Below the pieces are notes generated by a model. It searched no databases, was not told the DNA's origin, and worked only from the letters and a program-made list of their open reading frames with translations. Shown piece by piece: positions 44,267 through 55,978 of a stretch of DNA of 64,000 bases. The DNA lies in the NCBI GenBank assembly GCA_025127975.1, contig JAHLYQ010000041.1, positions 80,941 through 144,940 of the forward strand, given 5' to 3'. Both the position numbers and the translations under genes were made by a program. Every line of letters begins with the position of its first letter. Within the stretch, counting starts at the first letter, position 1. This DNA is from Synechococcus sp. CS-1331. GTDB taxonomy: Bacteria; Cyanobacteriota; Cyanobacteriia; PCC-6307; Cyanobiaceae.

Positions 44267-47214
44267 GTGAGTTGTCAACTCTCCAGAAGCTGCGCGATTG
44301 TCCAGCCTTTGCCGGCCTCTCGAGCCAGGGCATGGCAGCCCTTGATTCGGGATCGAGGCTCCTATCTTTCGAAACTGGCGATGTGTTGAGCCATGGCCAG
44401 CAGATCAGCAGTGACATCCTCTGGCTCCTCGACGGTCAGGCACGCCTGTTGAGCAGGGATCGCGGCCGCCTCTTTACTGTTGAAAAGCTGGGCCCAGGCT
44501 CCTTTGTGGGATTGGTCTCGCTGCTCCGGGCTTGGGCCTGCGAGGAGGTGGCCACCACGGGTCCCCTCCAGGCCTGGGCCATCCCCGATGCCCTGGTGCT
44601 GGACCTGCTTGCCAGCGAGCCCTCCTTCGCGCAGTGGTGCGGCCAGCAGCTCTTCAGTGCCGAGCTGCTGGCCCTGGTGGAGCAGCTGCTGGTGGAGCAC
44701 CCCCGGCAGGGCGTGAGTGTGCTGACGGAGATGGAACGGTTGCGACCCCTCGCCCGGCTGATTGAACCAGAGCCGCGGGTGCTTGCCCAGTTTCCGTCCG
44801 ATTTGGTGTTGCTGGCCGCCAGTCACAACCTGCCCGACCACCCGCTGGGCTCGCTGCTCGATCCTGCCTCCGGACCTCCAAAGGCCACCCCCCCCCTGCC
44901 GGCCCGCCTGATCGGGGTGCCTCTGGATTGGTATTGCCTGCTGGATAACAGACCTGCAGCCGACCAGGATGGTCGAGCTGGATCCAACGACCCACCGGAT
45001 TCTGCCCCCCTGGCGGTGGCCGGCACCCCGCCCCTGGCTTCGGGGCTAGAGCTGGGCCAGCGCGACCGGCCCGTTCTGCAGCTGCTGCGCGGCAACGGCC
45101 CTTTGGAGGAGACCCTGGCCTGCTTCCAGATGCTGGCAGCCGAGCTGAAGCTGCCCTTCCGCCGCGACTCGATCGAGAAGATCCTGCGGGATGTGTTGCG
45201 CCGTGGCCAGACGCCAGACCTGCAGCTCTGCGGCAATATCGGCGCGATGATGGGGCTGCATGTCAGCGGCCTGCGGGTGCCGGCCAGCCAGGGCACCCGG
45301 CTGCAAACCCCTGCCCTGGTGCCCTGGCAGGGGGGCTTTGCGGTGGTGCGGGCCGCCAATGCCCGGGGGCTGGTGCTGGCCTCGCCGCGGGATGGCTGGG
45401 TGGAGCTCAGCCCCGACCAGTTGGAGGAGGCGTTTCCTGAGGGGATTGAGCTGCTGCTGCTGGAGCGCAGCTCGGCCACCCCCGAGCAGCGTTTTGGTTT
45501 TGCCTGGTTCTGGCCGGCCCTGCAGCGCTACCGCGGCATCCTCACCCAGGTGCTGATCGCTTCATTTGTGGTGCAGCTGTTCAGCCTGGCCAACCCCCTG
45601 CTGATCCAGGTGATCATCGACAAGGTGATCAACCAGCGCAGTCTCGACACCCTGCAAGTGCTGGGTTTTGCCCTGGTGGTGGTGACCCTGATGGAGGGGT
45701 TGATCGGCGCCCTGCGCACCTTCCTGTTCAGTGAAACCACCAACCGGATCGACATGCGGCTGGGCGCCGAGGTGATCGACCACCTGCTGCGACTGCCGCT
45801 CAACTATTTCGACCGCAGGCCCGTGGGCGAACTCGGCAGCCGCATCGCCGAGCTGGAGAAGATTCGCAATTTCCTCACCGGCCAGGCCCTCACCACCCTG
45901 CTCGATACGGCCTTCTCGGTGATCTATATCGCCGTGATGCTGATCTACAGCTGGCTGCTCACCCTGATCGCCCTGTGTGTGTTGCCGATCCAGATCGGGC
46001 TCACCGTGCTCGGGGCTCCGCTTTTTCGGCGTCAATATCGCGATGCGGCCCAGGAGAACGCCCGCACCCAGAGCCATCTGGTGGAGGTGCTCACCGGTAT
46101 CCAAACGGTGAAGGCCCAGAACGTGGAGATGATCAGCCGCTGGAAATGGCAAGACCTCTACGGCAAGTACATCTCCCGCAGCTTTGAAAAAACCATCACC
46201 GGCACGGCCCTTACCGAAACCTCCCAGGTGCTGCAGAAGCTCTCCCAGCTGCTGGTGCTCTGGGTGGGGGCCTCCCTGGTGCTCTCGGGGGAGCTGACCC
46301 TGGGCCAGCTGATTGCCTTCCGGATCATCTCGGGTTATGTCACCCAGCCGTTGCTGCGGCTCTCCTCGATCTGGCAGAGCATCCAGGAGCTCAAGGTGTC
46401 GTTTGAGCGGCTGGCCGATGTGGTTGATACCCCCGAAGAATCAAACGAGGCCGACAAGCAGAAGATTCCCCTGCCGCCGATCGCCGGTGAGGTGTGCTTT
46501 GAAGACCTCTGCTTTTCCTTCACCCCCGGCGGCGCCCAGGTGCTTAACCACATCAGGCTCACAATTCCCGCCGGCACCTTTGTGGGGGTGGTGGGCCAGA
46601 GCGGCAGCGGCAAGAGCACCCTCACCAAGATGCTGGCCCGGCTCTACTCACCCAACAGTGGCCGCGTTCTGATCGACCACTACGACATCGACAAGGTCGA
46701 GCTCTATTCGCTGCGGCGCCAGATCGGCATCGTGCCGCAGGAGCCCCTGCTGTTTGCCGGCACGGTGGCGGAAAACATCGCCCTCACCGATCCCGATGCC
46801 AGCAGCGATTCGATCGTGCAGGCGGCCCGGCTGGCCTGCGCCCACGACTTCATCATGGAGTTGCCCGCCGGTTACAGCAGCAATGTGGGCGAGCGTGGTG
46901 CCGGTCTGTCTGGCGGTCAGCGGCAGCGGCTGGCCTTGGCCCGCACCCTGCTCAGCCAGCCGCGGCTGCTGGTGCTCGATGAGGCCACTAGCGCCCTCGA
47001 CTACGACACCGAGCGGCGCGTCTGCGACAACTTGCTCGACAACCTCCAGCACTGCACGGTCTTCTTCATCACCCATCGGCTCACCACGATCCGCCGCGCC
47101 CAGCTGATCGTGATGCTGCACGAAGGTGCGGTTGTGGAGACGGGCACCCACGCCGAGTTGATGGAGCGGCGCGGCCGCTACTACGCCCTCTATCGCCAGC
47201 AGGAGGACAGCTAA
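44263..47214 (+). CDS. type I secretion ABC exporter with cNMP-binding-like and C39-like domains
   Basis: The 983-aa protein has an N-terminal cyclic-nucleotide-binding-like domain (residues 10-125), a degenerate C39-like domain lacking the catalytic Cys (about 300-400), six membrane helices (about 425-700) and the ATPase with Walker A GQSGSGKST near residue 780, signature LSGGQRQR near 882 and LVLDEATSALD near 902. C39-like domains without activity bind RTX substrates, matching the large secreted proteins beside it. The ATG at 44263 overlaps the previous stop. The outer-membrane TolC partner is elsewhere. Confidence 0.9.
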   Translation: MSELSTLQKLRDCPAFAGLSSQGMAALDSGSRLLSFETGDVLSHGQQISSDILWLLDGQARLLSRDRGRLFTVEKLGPGSFVGLVSLLRAWACEEVATTGPLQAWAIPDALVLDLLASEPSFAQWCGQQLFSAELLALVEQLLVEHPRQGVSVLTEMERLRPLARLIEPEPRVLAQFPSDLVLLAASHNLPDHPLGSLLDPASGPPKATPPLPARLIGVPLDWYCLLDNRPAADQDGRAGSNDPPDSAPLAVAGTPPLASGLELGQRDRPVLQLLRGNGPLEETLACFQMLAAELKLPFRRDSIEKILRDVLRRGQTPDLQLCGNIGAMMGLHVSGLRVPASQGTRLQTPALVPWQGGFAVVRAANARGLVLASPRDGWVELSPDQLEEAFPEGIELLLLERSSATPEQRFGFAWFWPALQRYRGILTQVLIASFVVQLFSLANPLLIQVIIDKVINQRSLDTLQVLGFALVVVTLMEGLIGALRTFLFSETTNRIDMRLGAEVIDHLLRLPLNYFDRRPVGELGSRIAELEKIRNFLTGQALTTLLDTAFSVIYIAVMLIYSWLLTLIALCVLPIQIGLTVLGAPLFRRQYRDAAQENARTQSHLVEVLTGIQTVKAQNVEMISRWKWQDLYGKYISRSFEKTITGTALTETSQVLQKLSQLLVLWVGASLVLSGELTLGQLIAFRIISGYVTQPLLRLSSIWQSIQELKVSFERLADVVDTPEESNEADKQKIPLPPIAGEVCFEDLCFSFTPGGAQVLNHIRLTIPAGTFVGVVGQSGSGKSTLTKMLARLYSPNSGRVLIDHYDIDKVELYSLRRQIGIVPQEPLLFAGTVAENIALTDPDASSDSIVQAARLACAHDFIMELPAGYSSNVGERGAGLSGGQRQRLALARTLLSQPRLLVLDEATSALDYDTERRVCDNLLDNLQHCTVFFITHRLTTIRRAQLIVMLHEGAVVETGTHAELMERRGRYYALYRQQEDS

Positions 47215-48380
47215 TGGGGAACCTGAACCGTTCCGGAGGAGGCCCCATTCGGCGGGCCCAGAATGCCATTGAGCGGCGGGTGCAGACCAGCCACGAAGAG
47301 ATGGGGCTGCAGCAGTCGCGCTTTTTAGCTCGCGCCATCACCTGGGCCCTGCTGGGCACCACGGCAGCTGGTCTGGCCTGGCTGGCCCTGGCCCAGACCG
47401 ATGAGGTGGTGATGGCTACGGGCAAGCTTCAGCCGATCGGCGACGTCAAGACAATTCAGATGCCGGTGGGTGGGGTGCTGCAGACGATGCTGGTCAAAGA
47501 TGGCCAGCGGGTAAGCAAGGGGCAGGTGCTGCTCCGCCTCGACAACGAGGCCACCCTTGATCGGCAGCAGAGTCTGCGGGCCACGATTGCAGCGAAGCGC
47601 TCCCAGCTGCGGCTCAAGGAAGTGGAGATGGCGCGCTACTTGAACCTCAACGACACCGAACAGGCCCTGACCCGCCAAAACCTGGTGCTCGAAACAGAGA
47701 TCCTGGAGCGACTGGAGGGGCTTAAGGCCGTCGGTGCATCTGCTGAGTTGCAGTACCTCCAGCAGCGCAACAAGGTGCAGGAAGTAGCCGGTGAGCTCTC
47801 CAAGCTGAAGGTAGACCGGCTGCGCCAGATTGCGATCCTGGAGCAGGCAGTTGAACAACTCAGGGGCGACCTGGCAGACCTCGGCAGCAAGCTCACCGAA
47901 CTACGGGTGAACATTCGCTATCAGGATGTGCGCTCCCCGGCCGATGGGGTGGTGTTTGATCTCAAACCCACCGGCCCGGGCTTTGTCGCCCAGGGCAGCG
48001 AGCCGGTGATGAAGGTGGTGCCCTTTGATGCCCTCCAGGCCAAGGTGGAGATCGAGAGCAGCGATATCGGCTTTGTGCAGGTGGGCGGGCCGGCAGAGAT
48101 CAGCATTGACTCCTTTCCTGCTACCGATTTCGGCGTGCTGCTGGGCACGGTGAAAGGCATTGGCTCGGACGCCCTGCCTCCCGATGAACGCCACCAGACC
48201 TACCGCTTCCCTGCCACGATCAGCCTCGATAGCCAGCAGCTCAAACTCAAATCCGGCCGAAGCTTACCGCTGCAGGTGGGGATGTCGCTGAGCGCCAACA
48301 TCAAGCTGCGCAAGGTGACATATCTGCAGCTGCTGCTGGGTGAATTTAAGAACAAGACCGATTCACTAAAGCGGTTGTGA
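47214..48380 (+). CDS. HlyD family membrane-fusion protein
   Basis: The 388-aa adaptor has one membrane helix (about residues 40-60), then a biotinyl-lipoyl-like half (VGGVLQTMLVKDGQRVSKGQ), a long coiled-coil hairpin (about 110-230) and the second half with VRSPADGVVFDLKPTGPG-like segments. It links the ABC exporter to an outer-membrane channel. Its ATG overlaps the exporter stop by one base (TAATG), and it ends 10 nt before the convergent pyrG stop. Confidence 0.92.
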   Translation: MGNLNRSGGGPIRRAQNAIERRVQTSHEEMGLQQSRFLARAITWALLGTTAAGLAWLALAQTDEVVMATGKLQPIGDVKTIQMPVGGVLQTMLVKDGQRVSKGQVLLRLDNEATLDRQQSLRATIAAKRSQLRLKEVEMARYLNLNDTEQALTRQNLVLETEILERLEGLKAVGASAELQYLQQRNKVQEVAGELSKLKVDRLRQIAILEQAVEQLRGDLADLGSKLTELRVNIRYQDVRSPADGVVFDLKPTGPGFVAQGSEPVMKVVPFDALQAKVEIESSDIGFVQVGGPAEISIDSFPATDFGVLLGTVKGIGSDALPPDERHQTYRFPATISLDSQQLKLKSGRSLPLQVGMSLSANIKLRKVTYLQLLLGEFKNKTDSLKRL

Positions 48381-48389
48381 ATAACTCGC

Positions 48390-50015
<1,626 letters not shown>

Positions 50016-50042
50016 TCAATCTACCGGGCCCCCAGCGGGCGC

Positions 50043-50546
50043 TCAGACCTCCAGCAGGCTGCGCAGCATCCAGGCGGTTTTCTCGTGGATCTGCAGCCGT
50101 TGGGTCAGCAGGTCGGCGGTGGGCTGATCGTTGGCGCCATCGGCGGTGGCAAACACGCTGCGTATCGTGCGGGCCACGGCTTCATGGCCCTCCACCAGCT
50201 CGCGCACCATGGCCAGGGCGCCGGGGACTCCTTCGGTTTCGGGAATTGAGGAGATGCCCGCATAGGTGGCGCCGCCGTAGGGGGCTGGGCAGCCAAGGGC
50301 GCGGATGCGCTCGGCGATGGCGTCTAGGGCCATCCAGAGCTCGGTGTACTGCTCCATGAACATCAGGTGCAGGGTGTTGAACATCGGCCCGGTCACGTTC
50401 CAGTGGAAGCCGTGGGTCTTGGCATAGAGCACGGTGCTGTCGGCCAGCACCTGGCCCAGCCCCGCGGCGACCTGGAGGCGCTGGGCTTCCGGGATGCCGA
50501 TGTCGATCGGGGGGGCGCCGGTGGGAGCGGCTGGCTTGGATGCCAT
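50043..50546 (-). CDS. dps: Dps-family ferritin-like protein
   Basis: The 167-aa protein forms iron-storing, DNA-protecting dodecamers. Ferroxidase ligands appear in AKTHGFHWNVTGPMFNTLH near residue 41 and the MEQYTELWMALDAIAERIRA helix. A short Pro/Ala-rich N-terminal tail precedes the fold. I start at ATG 50546; the in-frame extension upstream is unlike the family. It probably responds to oxidative stress; no operator is seen. Confidence 0.92.
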   Translation of the reverse strand: MASKPAAPTGAPPIDIGIPEAQRLQVAAGLGQVLADSTVLYAKTHGFHWNVTGPMFNTLHLMFMEQYTELWMALDAIAERIRALGCPAPYGGATYAGISSIPETEGVPGALAMVRELVEGHEAVARTIRSVFATADGANDQPTADLLTQRLQIHEKTAWMLRSLLEV

Positions 50547-50665
50547 GGGACTTATGCGTAATAATTCCGTTTTAGTTGGTCGGTGGGGCCTGGCCGCCCT
50601 GTGTTGAGCTTTGTTGTTCCGCAGGCCACCGGCGTTCCCGTCAGGCGGCTGAGCTGCCTCTGGAG

Positions 50666-51340
50666 ATGGATGTGCTGGCACCGCGACACCTGAACGCGCA
50701 CCGGAAATCCAGGCTTGTGATCAAGCGTCTTGTGATCAAGAGGCTTATGGCCCTGCTGCGAGCCATCGAGAGAGATGGCAAGCACTGCGCCGATGAGGCA
50801 ATTTTAGCCGGCCTATTTGTGGGCGCTGGAAGTGTATATATTGCCGAAAAGCTAAACCAGTCAAATGCGTTTGGGCTCCTGTTGCTGGTTAATGCATCGT
50901 TAAATCTTGCAGGGCCGATTGCCTGTGCGCTGTTGATTACCGTGAGGCTGAGCCCCTATTGGGTTCGGTATTATCGGCTCGGGATGGGTGTCGCTTGGCT
51001 GAGGGTCGTTGTATCCGCGGCGATTACCGGCGCTATTTTGAACTTTTATTTTCTTTTGGCCTCCGTTGTTGCTGGCATATTAATTAGTTCTCGCCAGGAT
51101 GTGATTGGTGAATTCCGGCTTGTTTTTGCCGCCATCAGGCCCGCAGACTTGGCCCTTTCAAGCTTGGAGGCAAGTATTTATGTTATGATCGCAAGTACAT
51201 GGGCTTTGGTAGAGTCTAGGTCTAGCATCGGCAAGGGCAAGCCCATTGCCCTAGTGATTAGCTCGGTAACGATCCATGTGTTTGCTGCTGTGATGGCGAC
51301 AAAAATTGTCTGGATCTTTGTACGCCAAATAATTTTCTAA
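50666..51340 (+). CDS. MlaE-like ABC permease
   Basis: The protein of about 224 aa has five or six hydrophobic helices and an MlaE-like C-terminal half (VIASTWALVESRSSIGKGKP-type loop near residue 185). It is a divergent member. The MCE gene 12 nt downstream supports a lipid-transport role between the membranes. The start is uncertain: ATG 50666, or ATG 50747 right after a 15-bp tandem repeat. GC content drops in this gene and the next, and there is no MlaF-type ATPase beside them. Confidence 0.6.
   Translation: MDVLAPRHLNAHRKSRLVIKRLVIKRLMALLRAIERDGKHCADEAILAGLFVGAGSVYIAEKLNQSNAFGLLLLVNASLNLAGPIACALLITVRLSPYWVRYYRLGMGVAWLRVVVSAAITGAILNFYFLLASVVAGILISSRQDVIGEFRLVFAAIRPADLALSSLEASIYVMIASTWALVESRSSIGKGKPIALVISSVTIHVFAAVMATKIVWIFVRQIIF
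50714..50743. repeat. two 15-bp tandem repeats at the start of the MlaE-like gene
   Basis: CTTGTGATCAAGCGT and CTTGTGATCAAGAGG follow one another and encode Leu-Val-Ile-Lys-Arg twice. They end 3 nt before a candidate start ATG at 50747. Confidence 0.9.
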
Positions 51341-51352
51341 AAAGATGGTGAA

Positions 51353-52084
51353 ATGAAGCGAGATAGTTGGATTTTTAGCTCCATTACCCTCGCGATCCTC
51401 GGCGCCACATTGGTGGCGTTGGCCATGGAGCAGGGCTGGATTTCCTGGGGGCAAAGGCCACTGCGGATCACCCTGGTGGCTAAGTCGGCGAAATCCTTGA
51501 GCCCTGGCATGGAGGTCAAGTTGTCTGGACTGACTGTTGGCCGGCTCAAGACTCTCTCGATAGCAAGCGATGCCCGCATAATCGGAAAGCTCGATGTGGA
51601 CCCAGGCTATGCAAATTTTATCGGCCCATCTAGCATTTTGAGGGTAGATCAGGAGGGGCTTATTGGGGATTCTTTTATTTCCATAACCCCAGATCTTGCC
51701 AAGGCGAAGCTTAAAAAGGTCAATCGGGCAAGTGATTCAACGCTCGAGCTTCCTCTCGAGCCTGCACTTGATACAAGGGAATTATTGATAGGCCTGGCGG
51801 AAACCCGTATGCGGCTTGATGCAACAATTGCCAATGCAGGCAAGGTCTTTGCCAGTGATGTCCCCGTCACATTGAGTTCCATGCGTCAAGGGGCGGGATC
51901 TTTTGCTGATTTAGCCAAGGCGCTGCAAAAAGAAGCTGAAGATACGGCTCCAGTAGTGCGAGAAACTTTGCAGAGTGGCCAATCAGGTGTCAATCAGCTT
52001 GGCGCAGCCGGCGTGAGTGTAACAGTCACAAGCGAGGAATTGCGTGATCTAATTCAGACACTCAAGGTCATGTTTAATCGGTAG
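51353..52084 (+). CDS. MCE (MlaD-like) domain protein
   Basis: The 243-aa protein has one N-terminal membrane anchor (residues 8-28) and one MCE domain (about 40-125) with LSPGMEVKLSGLTVGRLKTL and a GLIGDSFISITP strand, then a helical tail. MlaD-type proteins form periplasmic rings that carry lipids. It follows the permease by 12 nt. The partner ATPase is missing here. Lower GC than the neighbours suggests a foreign or less-adapted pair. Confidence 0.8.
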   Translation: MKRDSWIFSSITLAILGATLVALAMEQGWISWGQRPLRITLVAKSAKSLSPGMEVKLSGLTVGRLKTLSIASDARIIGKLDVDPGYANFIGPSSILRVDQEGLIGDSFISITPDLAKAKLKKVNRASDSTLELPLEPALDTRELLIGLAETRMRLDATIANAGKVFASDVPVTLSSMRQGAGSFADLAKALQKEAEDTAPVVRETLQSGQSGVNQLGAAGVSVTVTSEELRDLIQTLKVMFNR

Positions 52085-52125
52085 CAGTTTTGTCATTTCT
52101 GGGGGAGATTGGGGTGCCTTGGGAG

Positions 52126-53949
52126 TCACCCCTCCTCCTCCGTCCAGGTGCTAGCCACATGCAGCTCCTCCAGCTGCTTGTCGGCCACCCCGGCCGGCGC
52201 CTGGGTCATCAGGCAGCGGGCCTGCTGGGTTTTGGGGAAGGCGATCGTGTCGCGGATCGACTCCTCGCCCGCCAGCAGCATCACGATCCGGTCCACCCCG
52301 TAGGCCAGGCCGCCGTGGGGTGGGGCGCCCATATCGAGGGCCTCCATCAGGAAGCCGAACTGGCGCTCGGCCTCCTCCAGCGGCAGGCCGATGGTCTGCA
52401 GCACCTGGCGCTGCAGGGCTGAATCGTGGATGCGCAGGGAGCCGCCGCCCAGCTCCAGGCCGTTGAGCACCAGGTCGTAGGCCTGGGCGCGGGCCGTGGG
52501 CAGCGTTTCGGCCCAGGCGGCCGGATCTGCCCCAAGGTCTGCGGCGTTGGGGGCGCAGAAGGGGTGGTGCAGGGCTTCGAGCCGGTTTTCGCCGGCGTTG
52601 AACTCGAACATCGGGAAATCCACCACCCAGAGGAAGTTCCACTGGTCGTTCTGCCGCTCGCTCTGCACCAGGCCAAGCTCGCGGGCCAGGAACTGGCGCA
52701 CCCGATCGAGGGCCTTATTCACCGTGGCGGTATCGCCGGCGCCGAACAGCAGCAGGGTGCCGGGCGTGGCGCCGCTGCGGGTCAGCAGCTCGGCTTTTTT
52801 GTCGTCTGAGAGGTTGTCCTTAATGGCGCCGATCGTGTCGATCTCGCCGCCCTCGCGCACCCGGATAAAGGCCAGGCCGCCGGCCCCAGCCTTCTGGGCC
52901 TCGCTGAACACATCGCCGCCGGGCTTGATCCGCACGTTGCTGATTGCCTCGTTGCCACCGGGCACGGCGATGCACTTCACCGCGCCGCCGGCGGCCACGG
53001 CGCCGCTGAACACCTTGAAGCCCATGTCTTTGACCAGGTCGGAGACATCGCACAGCTCCAGGCCGTAGCGGGTGTCGGGCCGGTCGGTGCCGTAGCGGGC
53101 CATGGCCTCATGCCAGCTGAGCCGCGGGAACGGCCGCGGTAGCTCGATGCCCTTGACGGCCTGCCAGATGCTGGCGATCAGGGCCTCGTTGAGCTCCAGG
53201 ATCTGCTCCTGGCCCATGAAGCTCATCTCCATATCCAGCTGGGTGAATTCCGGCTGGCGATCGGCCCGCAGATCTTCATCGCGGAAGCAGCGGGCCACCT
53301 GGTAGTAGCGCTCGATGCCGCCCACCATCAGCAGCTGCTTGAACAGCTGGGGCGACTGGGGCAGGGCGAACCACTCGCCACCGCACACCCGGCTGGGCAC
53401 CAGGTAGTCGCGGGCGCCTTCGGGGGTGGAGCGGGTGAGCACCGGGGTTTCCACCTCGATGAAGCCGGCCTCTTCCAGGAAGCGGCGCATGGCCTGCACC
53501 GTGCTGTGGCGCAGGCGCAGGTTGCGGGCCATGCGCTCGCGGCGCAGGTCGAGGTAGCGGTGGCGCAGGCGCAGCTCCTCGCGGGTGTTCTCCTCGTCGT
53601 GCACCGACACCGGGAAAGGCAGGTTGCCCTTGACGGCATTGAGCACGGTGATGGAGGCCGCCACCACTTCCACCTGGCCGGTGGCCAGCTTGTCGTTGAT
53701 GGCGTCGGCGGGCCGCTGGCGCGCCGTACCGGCCACCTGGATCACCGTTTCATTGCGTAGGTGCTCCGCTACGGCGAACATTGCGGCGCCGTTGTCGGGA
53801 TCGACGGTGATCTGCACGCTGCCGCTGCGGTCGCGCAGGTCAACGAAAATCACACCGCCATGGTCACGGCTTCGGTCTACCCAGCCGCACAGCTCTACGG
53901 CCTGACCGCTGGCGTCTTGGCGCAGGTCGCCGCATCCGTGGCTGCGCAT
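52126..53949 (-). CDS. aspS: aspartyl-tRNA synthetase
   Basis: The 607-aa class II synthetase has the N-terminal OB-fold anticodon-binding domain, motif 2 ([20 protein letters not shown] near residue 220), the bacterial GAD insertion and motif 3 ([15 protein letters not shown] near the end). Bacterial AspRS is usually about 590 aa. Some cyanobacterial enzymes also charge tRNA-Asn. It is 41 nt from gcvT on the same strand. Confidence 0.97.
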   Translation of the reverse strand: MRSHGCGDLRQDASGQAVELCGWVDRSRDHGGVIFVDLRDRSGSVQITVDPDNGAAMFAVAEHLRNETVIQVAGTARQRPADAINDKLATGQVEVVAASITVLNAVKGNLPFPVSVHDEENTREELRLRHRYLDLRRERMARNLRLRHSTVQAMRRFLEEAGFIEVETPVLTRSTPEGARDYLVPSRVCGGEWFALPQSPQLFKQLLMVGGIERYYQVARCFRDEDLRADRQPEFTQLDMEMSFMGQEQILELNEALIASIWQAVKGIELPRPFPRLSWHEAMARYGTDRPDTRYGLELCDVSDLVKDMGFKVFSGAVAAGGAVKCIAVPGGNEAISNVRIKPGGDVFSEAQKAGAGGLAFIRVREGGEIDTIGAIKDNLSDDKKAELLTRSGATPGTLLLFGAGDTATVNKALDRVRQFLARELGLVQSERQNDQWNFLWVVDFPMFEFNAGENRLEALHHPFCAPNAADLGADPAAWAETLPTARAQAYDLVLNGLELGGGSLRIHDSALQRQVLQTIGLPLEEAERQFGFLMEALDMGAPPHGGLAYGVDRIVMLLAGEESIRDTIAFPKTQQARCLMTQAPAGVADKQLEELHVASTWTEEEG

Positions 53950-53990
53950 GGGGAGAAGGCAAGCGAATCCGCGATTTTCCCACGGCGCCG

Positions 53991-55100
53991 TCAGCGCCTG
54001 TAGAAGGGCCGCTTCACCACGGTGGCCGGCTCGGCCTTGCCCCGAACCTCCACCGCCAGCTCGGTGCCCAGCTTGGCGGCGGCGACGGGCACGCTGGCCA
54101 GGGCGATGGCCTTGCCCAGGCTGGGGGACCAGCTGCCACTGGTCACCTCGCCCACCACTGCGCCGTTGTGCAGCACCGGGTAGCCGTGGCGCGCGATCGC
54201 CCGGCCCTGCAGTTCCAGGCCCACCAGCCGTCGCTCTACCCCCTCGGCGCTCTGGCGCTCCAGCACCGCCCGGCCGATGAAGGGCTTGGGCATCTCCAGG
54301 TGCACCAGCCAGCCCAGCCCCACCTCCAGGGGCGTGGTGCTGGCATCCATCTCACTGCCATAGAGGTGCATGGCGGCCTCCAGGCGCAGGGTGTCGCGGG
54401 CGCCGAGACCGCAGGGGGTGACCCCCTCCTCCAGCAGCTGGCTCCACAGGTTGAGGCCCGCCTGAGCGGGCAGGAGCAGCTCGAAGCCGTCTTCGCCGGT
54501 GTAGCCGGTGCGGCCCACAAAGGCGGTGGCCCCCGCCAGCTCCAGCTCCCGGTGACCGAAGCGGGGCAGGCCAGAAAGGCTTTCGCCGCAGAGGGCCTCC
54601 AGGCGCACCTGGGCCTCTGGCCCCTGCAGGGCCAGCAGTACCCCATCGCCCTTGCGGTCGTCGATGGCGATGCCGGCGGGCTCCAGCTGGCTGCAGATCC
54701 AGGCGGTGTCGGTGTCGGCGCAGGCGGCGTTGATCACCAGCACCAGCTCATGGCTGGCCGCTTCGCCCTTGGCTCCCTGGCGCCAGCCCCGGTCGTAGAC
54801 GATCAGGTCGTCGCGGATGCCGCCGGCCTCGTTGAGCAGCACCGTGTAGCAGGCCTCACCGGGGCCGATGCGGAACAGATCGGTGGGCACCAGGCCCTGC
54901 AGGGCATCTTTGACGCCATCGCCCCGCAGGCCCAGCACCCCCATGTGGGAGATATCGAAAACGCCGCAGTGGCTGCGCACGGCGGTGTGCTCGGCAACCA
55001 GGCCGGCGAATTGCACGGCCATCTCCCAGCCGGCAAAGGGCACCATCCGGCCGCCAGCCGCCCGGGCTGCTTCGAATAGTGGGGTGTGCAGCAGGGTCAT
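53991..55100 (-). CDS. gcvT: glycine cleavage T-protein (aminomethyltransferase)
   Basis: GcvT moves the methylene group of glycine to tetrahydrofolate, important in cyanobacterial photorespiration. The 369-aa protein has the [10 protein letters not shown] start near residue 22, [16 protein letters not shown] near residue 47, [17 protein letters not shown] and the [19 protein letters not shown] end motif. GcvP and GcvH are not in the window. Confidence 0.95.
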   Translation of the reverse strand: MTLLHTPLFEAARAAGGRMVPFAGWEMAVQFAGLVAEHTAVRSHCGVFDISHMGVLGLRGDGVKDALQGLVPTDLFRIGPGEACYTVLLNEAGGIRDDLIVYDRGWRQGAKGEAASHELVLVINAACADTDTAWICSQLEPAGIAIDDRKGDGVLLALQGPEAQVRLEALCGESLSGLPRFGHRELELAGATAFVGRTGYTGEDGFELLLPAQAGLNLWSQLLEEGVTPCGLGARDTLRLEAAMHLYGSEMDASTTPLEVGLGWLVHLEMPKPFIGRAVLERQSAEGVERRLVGLELQGRAIARHGYPVLHNGAVVGEVTSGSWSPSLGKAIALASVPVAAAKLGTELAVEVRGKAEPATVVKRPFYRR

Positions 55101-55275
55101 GGGGGGATCCTATTGGGGGTCGTGGCAATCACGAAGGAACTCGAAAGATTCGGGTTTCTTGCTTCCCAGCAGTGCCAGGCGTCCATACCTTGGGAGACCA
55201 AATCCCGATCTGTTAATGGGTCAAAGACCCTGCTGTCGTAGCTGCCGCCATTGCGCCCCGCCCAGGGGGGCGGAG
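55101..55275. other. intergenic region upstream of gcvT
   Basis: This stretch holds the presumed gcvT promoter; no clear box or riboswitch is visible. A GCCCCGCCCAGGGGGGC stretch near 55254-55270 could form a hairpin. Confidence 0.3.
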
Positions 55276-55473
55276 ATGGGCTGGTGCCAGCTGCGCCAGT
55301 TGCAGATCCACCCCGAGCTGGCCACCGAGCTGTGGTGCCACCACTGGACGGCCCGGCCGCCGCGGCTGCCGGTGCTGGCGGGGGGCCAAGGCGCCGGATC
55401 AGCTGATGGCTCCCTAGCTGGGTCCCTGCCGAATCAGCAACTCAGCCTCGATGCCGTTCTGGGCCAAAGCTGA
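55276..55473 (+). CDS. possible small protein, unknown function
   Basis: The 65-aa frame opens with MGWCQLRQLQIHPELATELW, followed by CHHWTARPPRLP, a protein-like composition for an intergenic region; GGAG stands directly before the ATG, closer than ideal. An upstream ATG at 55216 would add a Cys-rich stretch. I recognise no family. Without homologues it may be chance. Confidence 0.3.
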   Translation: MGWCQLRQLQIHPELATELWCHHWTARPPRLPVLAGGQGAGSADGSLAGSLPNQQLSLDAVLGQS

Positions 55474-55566
55474 AGCGGATATAAATTTTTTACACGACTG
55501 CTCGCCCTGGCCGCATTGCCTGGCCGCAGCAGAGATGCTGCGTTATTAAGTTATCTGATGGTTCCC

Positions 55567-55574
55567 GGAGGAGG
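55567..55574 (+). promoter_or_regulatory. strong ribosome-binding site
   Basis: GGAGGAGG stands 5 nt before ATG 55580 and fixes the start of the cNMP-binding-like gene. Such strong sites are rare elsewhere in this window. Confidence 0.8.
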
Positions 55575-55579
55575 CTGAG

Positions 55580-55978
55580 ATGACCGCAACTATGTCGATC
55601 ACCACCCCTATCGAGTTGATGGCGGCCCAGGTGGACTGCGAGATACTCACCCTGCCCACCGGTGCCAAGGTGTTTTCCCGCGGGGAGCGGGCCGATTCCA
55701 TCTATGGGGCACGGCGCGGCATCGTCGAGTTGGTGGGCGAAGGCGGGGAAAAACTCTGCTACCGGCCCGGCGAGCTGTTCAGTTACCAGGACATCGTCTG
55801 GGGCGATGGCTGCTATCGCAATGAGGCCCTGGCCCGCACCCCGGTGGAAATCCTGCGCCTCGATCGCCTCCGCTTCCTCAACCTGCTGCACAACCACCCC
55901 ACCCTGGCCGTGCTGTTGATCAGCCAGCAGCATGAACGCCTGCGCGAGCAGCGCACCAGCGGCACCTGCTGCTACTGA
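55580..55978 (+). CDS. single-domain Crp-like cyclic-nucleotide-binding protein
   Basis: The 132-aa protein consists of a Crp/cNMP-binding beta-roll ([40 protein letters not shown]) and a short helix, with no HTH DNA-binding domain. The phosphate-binding Arg-Ala signature is not clear, so ligand binding is uncertain. It ends in Thr-Cys-Cys-Tyr. Its 3' end overlaps the convergent speE stop by 7 nt. It could be a sensor or a decayed Crp regulator. Confidence 0.7.
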   Translation: MTATMSITTPIELMAAQVDCEILTLPTGAKVFSRGERADSIYGARRGIVELVGEGGEKLCYRPGELFSYQDIVWGDGCYRNEALARTPVEILRLDRLRFLNLLHNHPTLAVLLISQQHERLREQRTSGTCCY

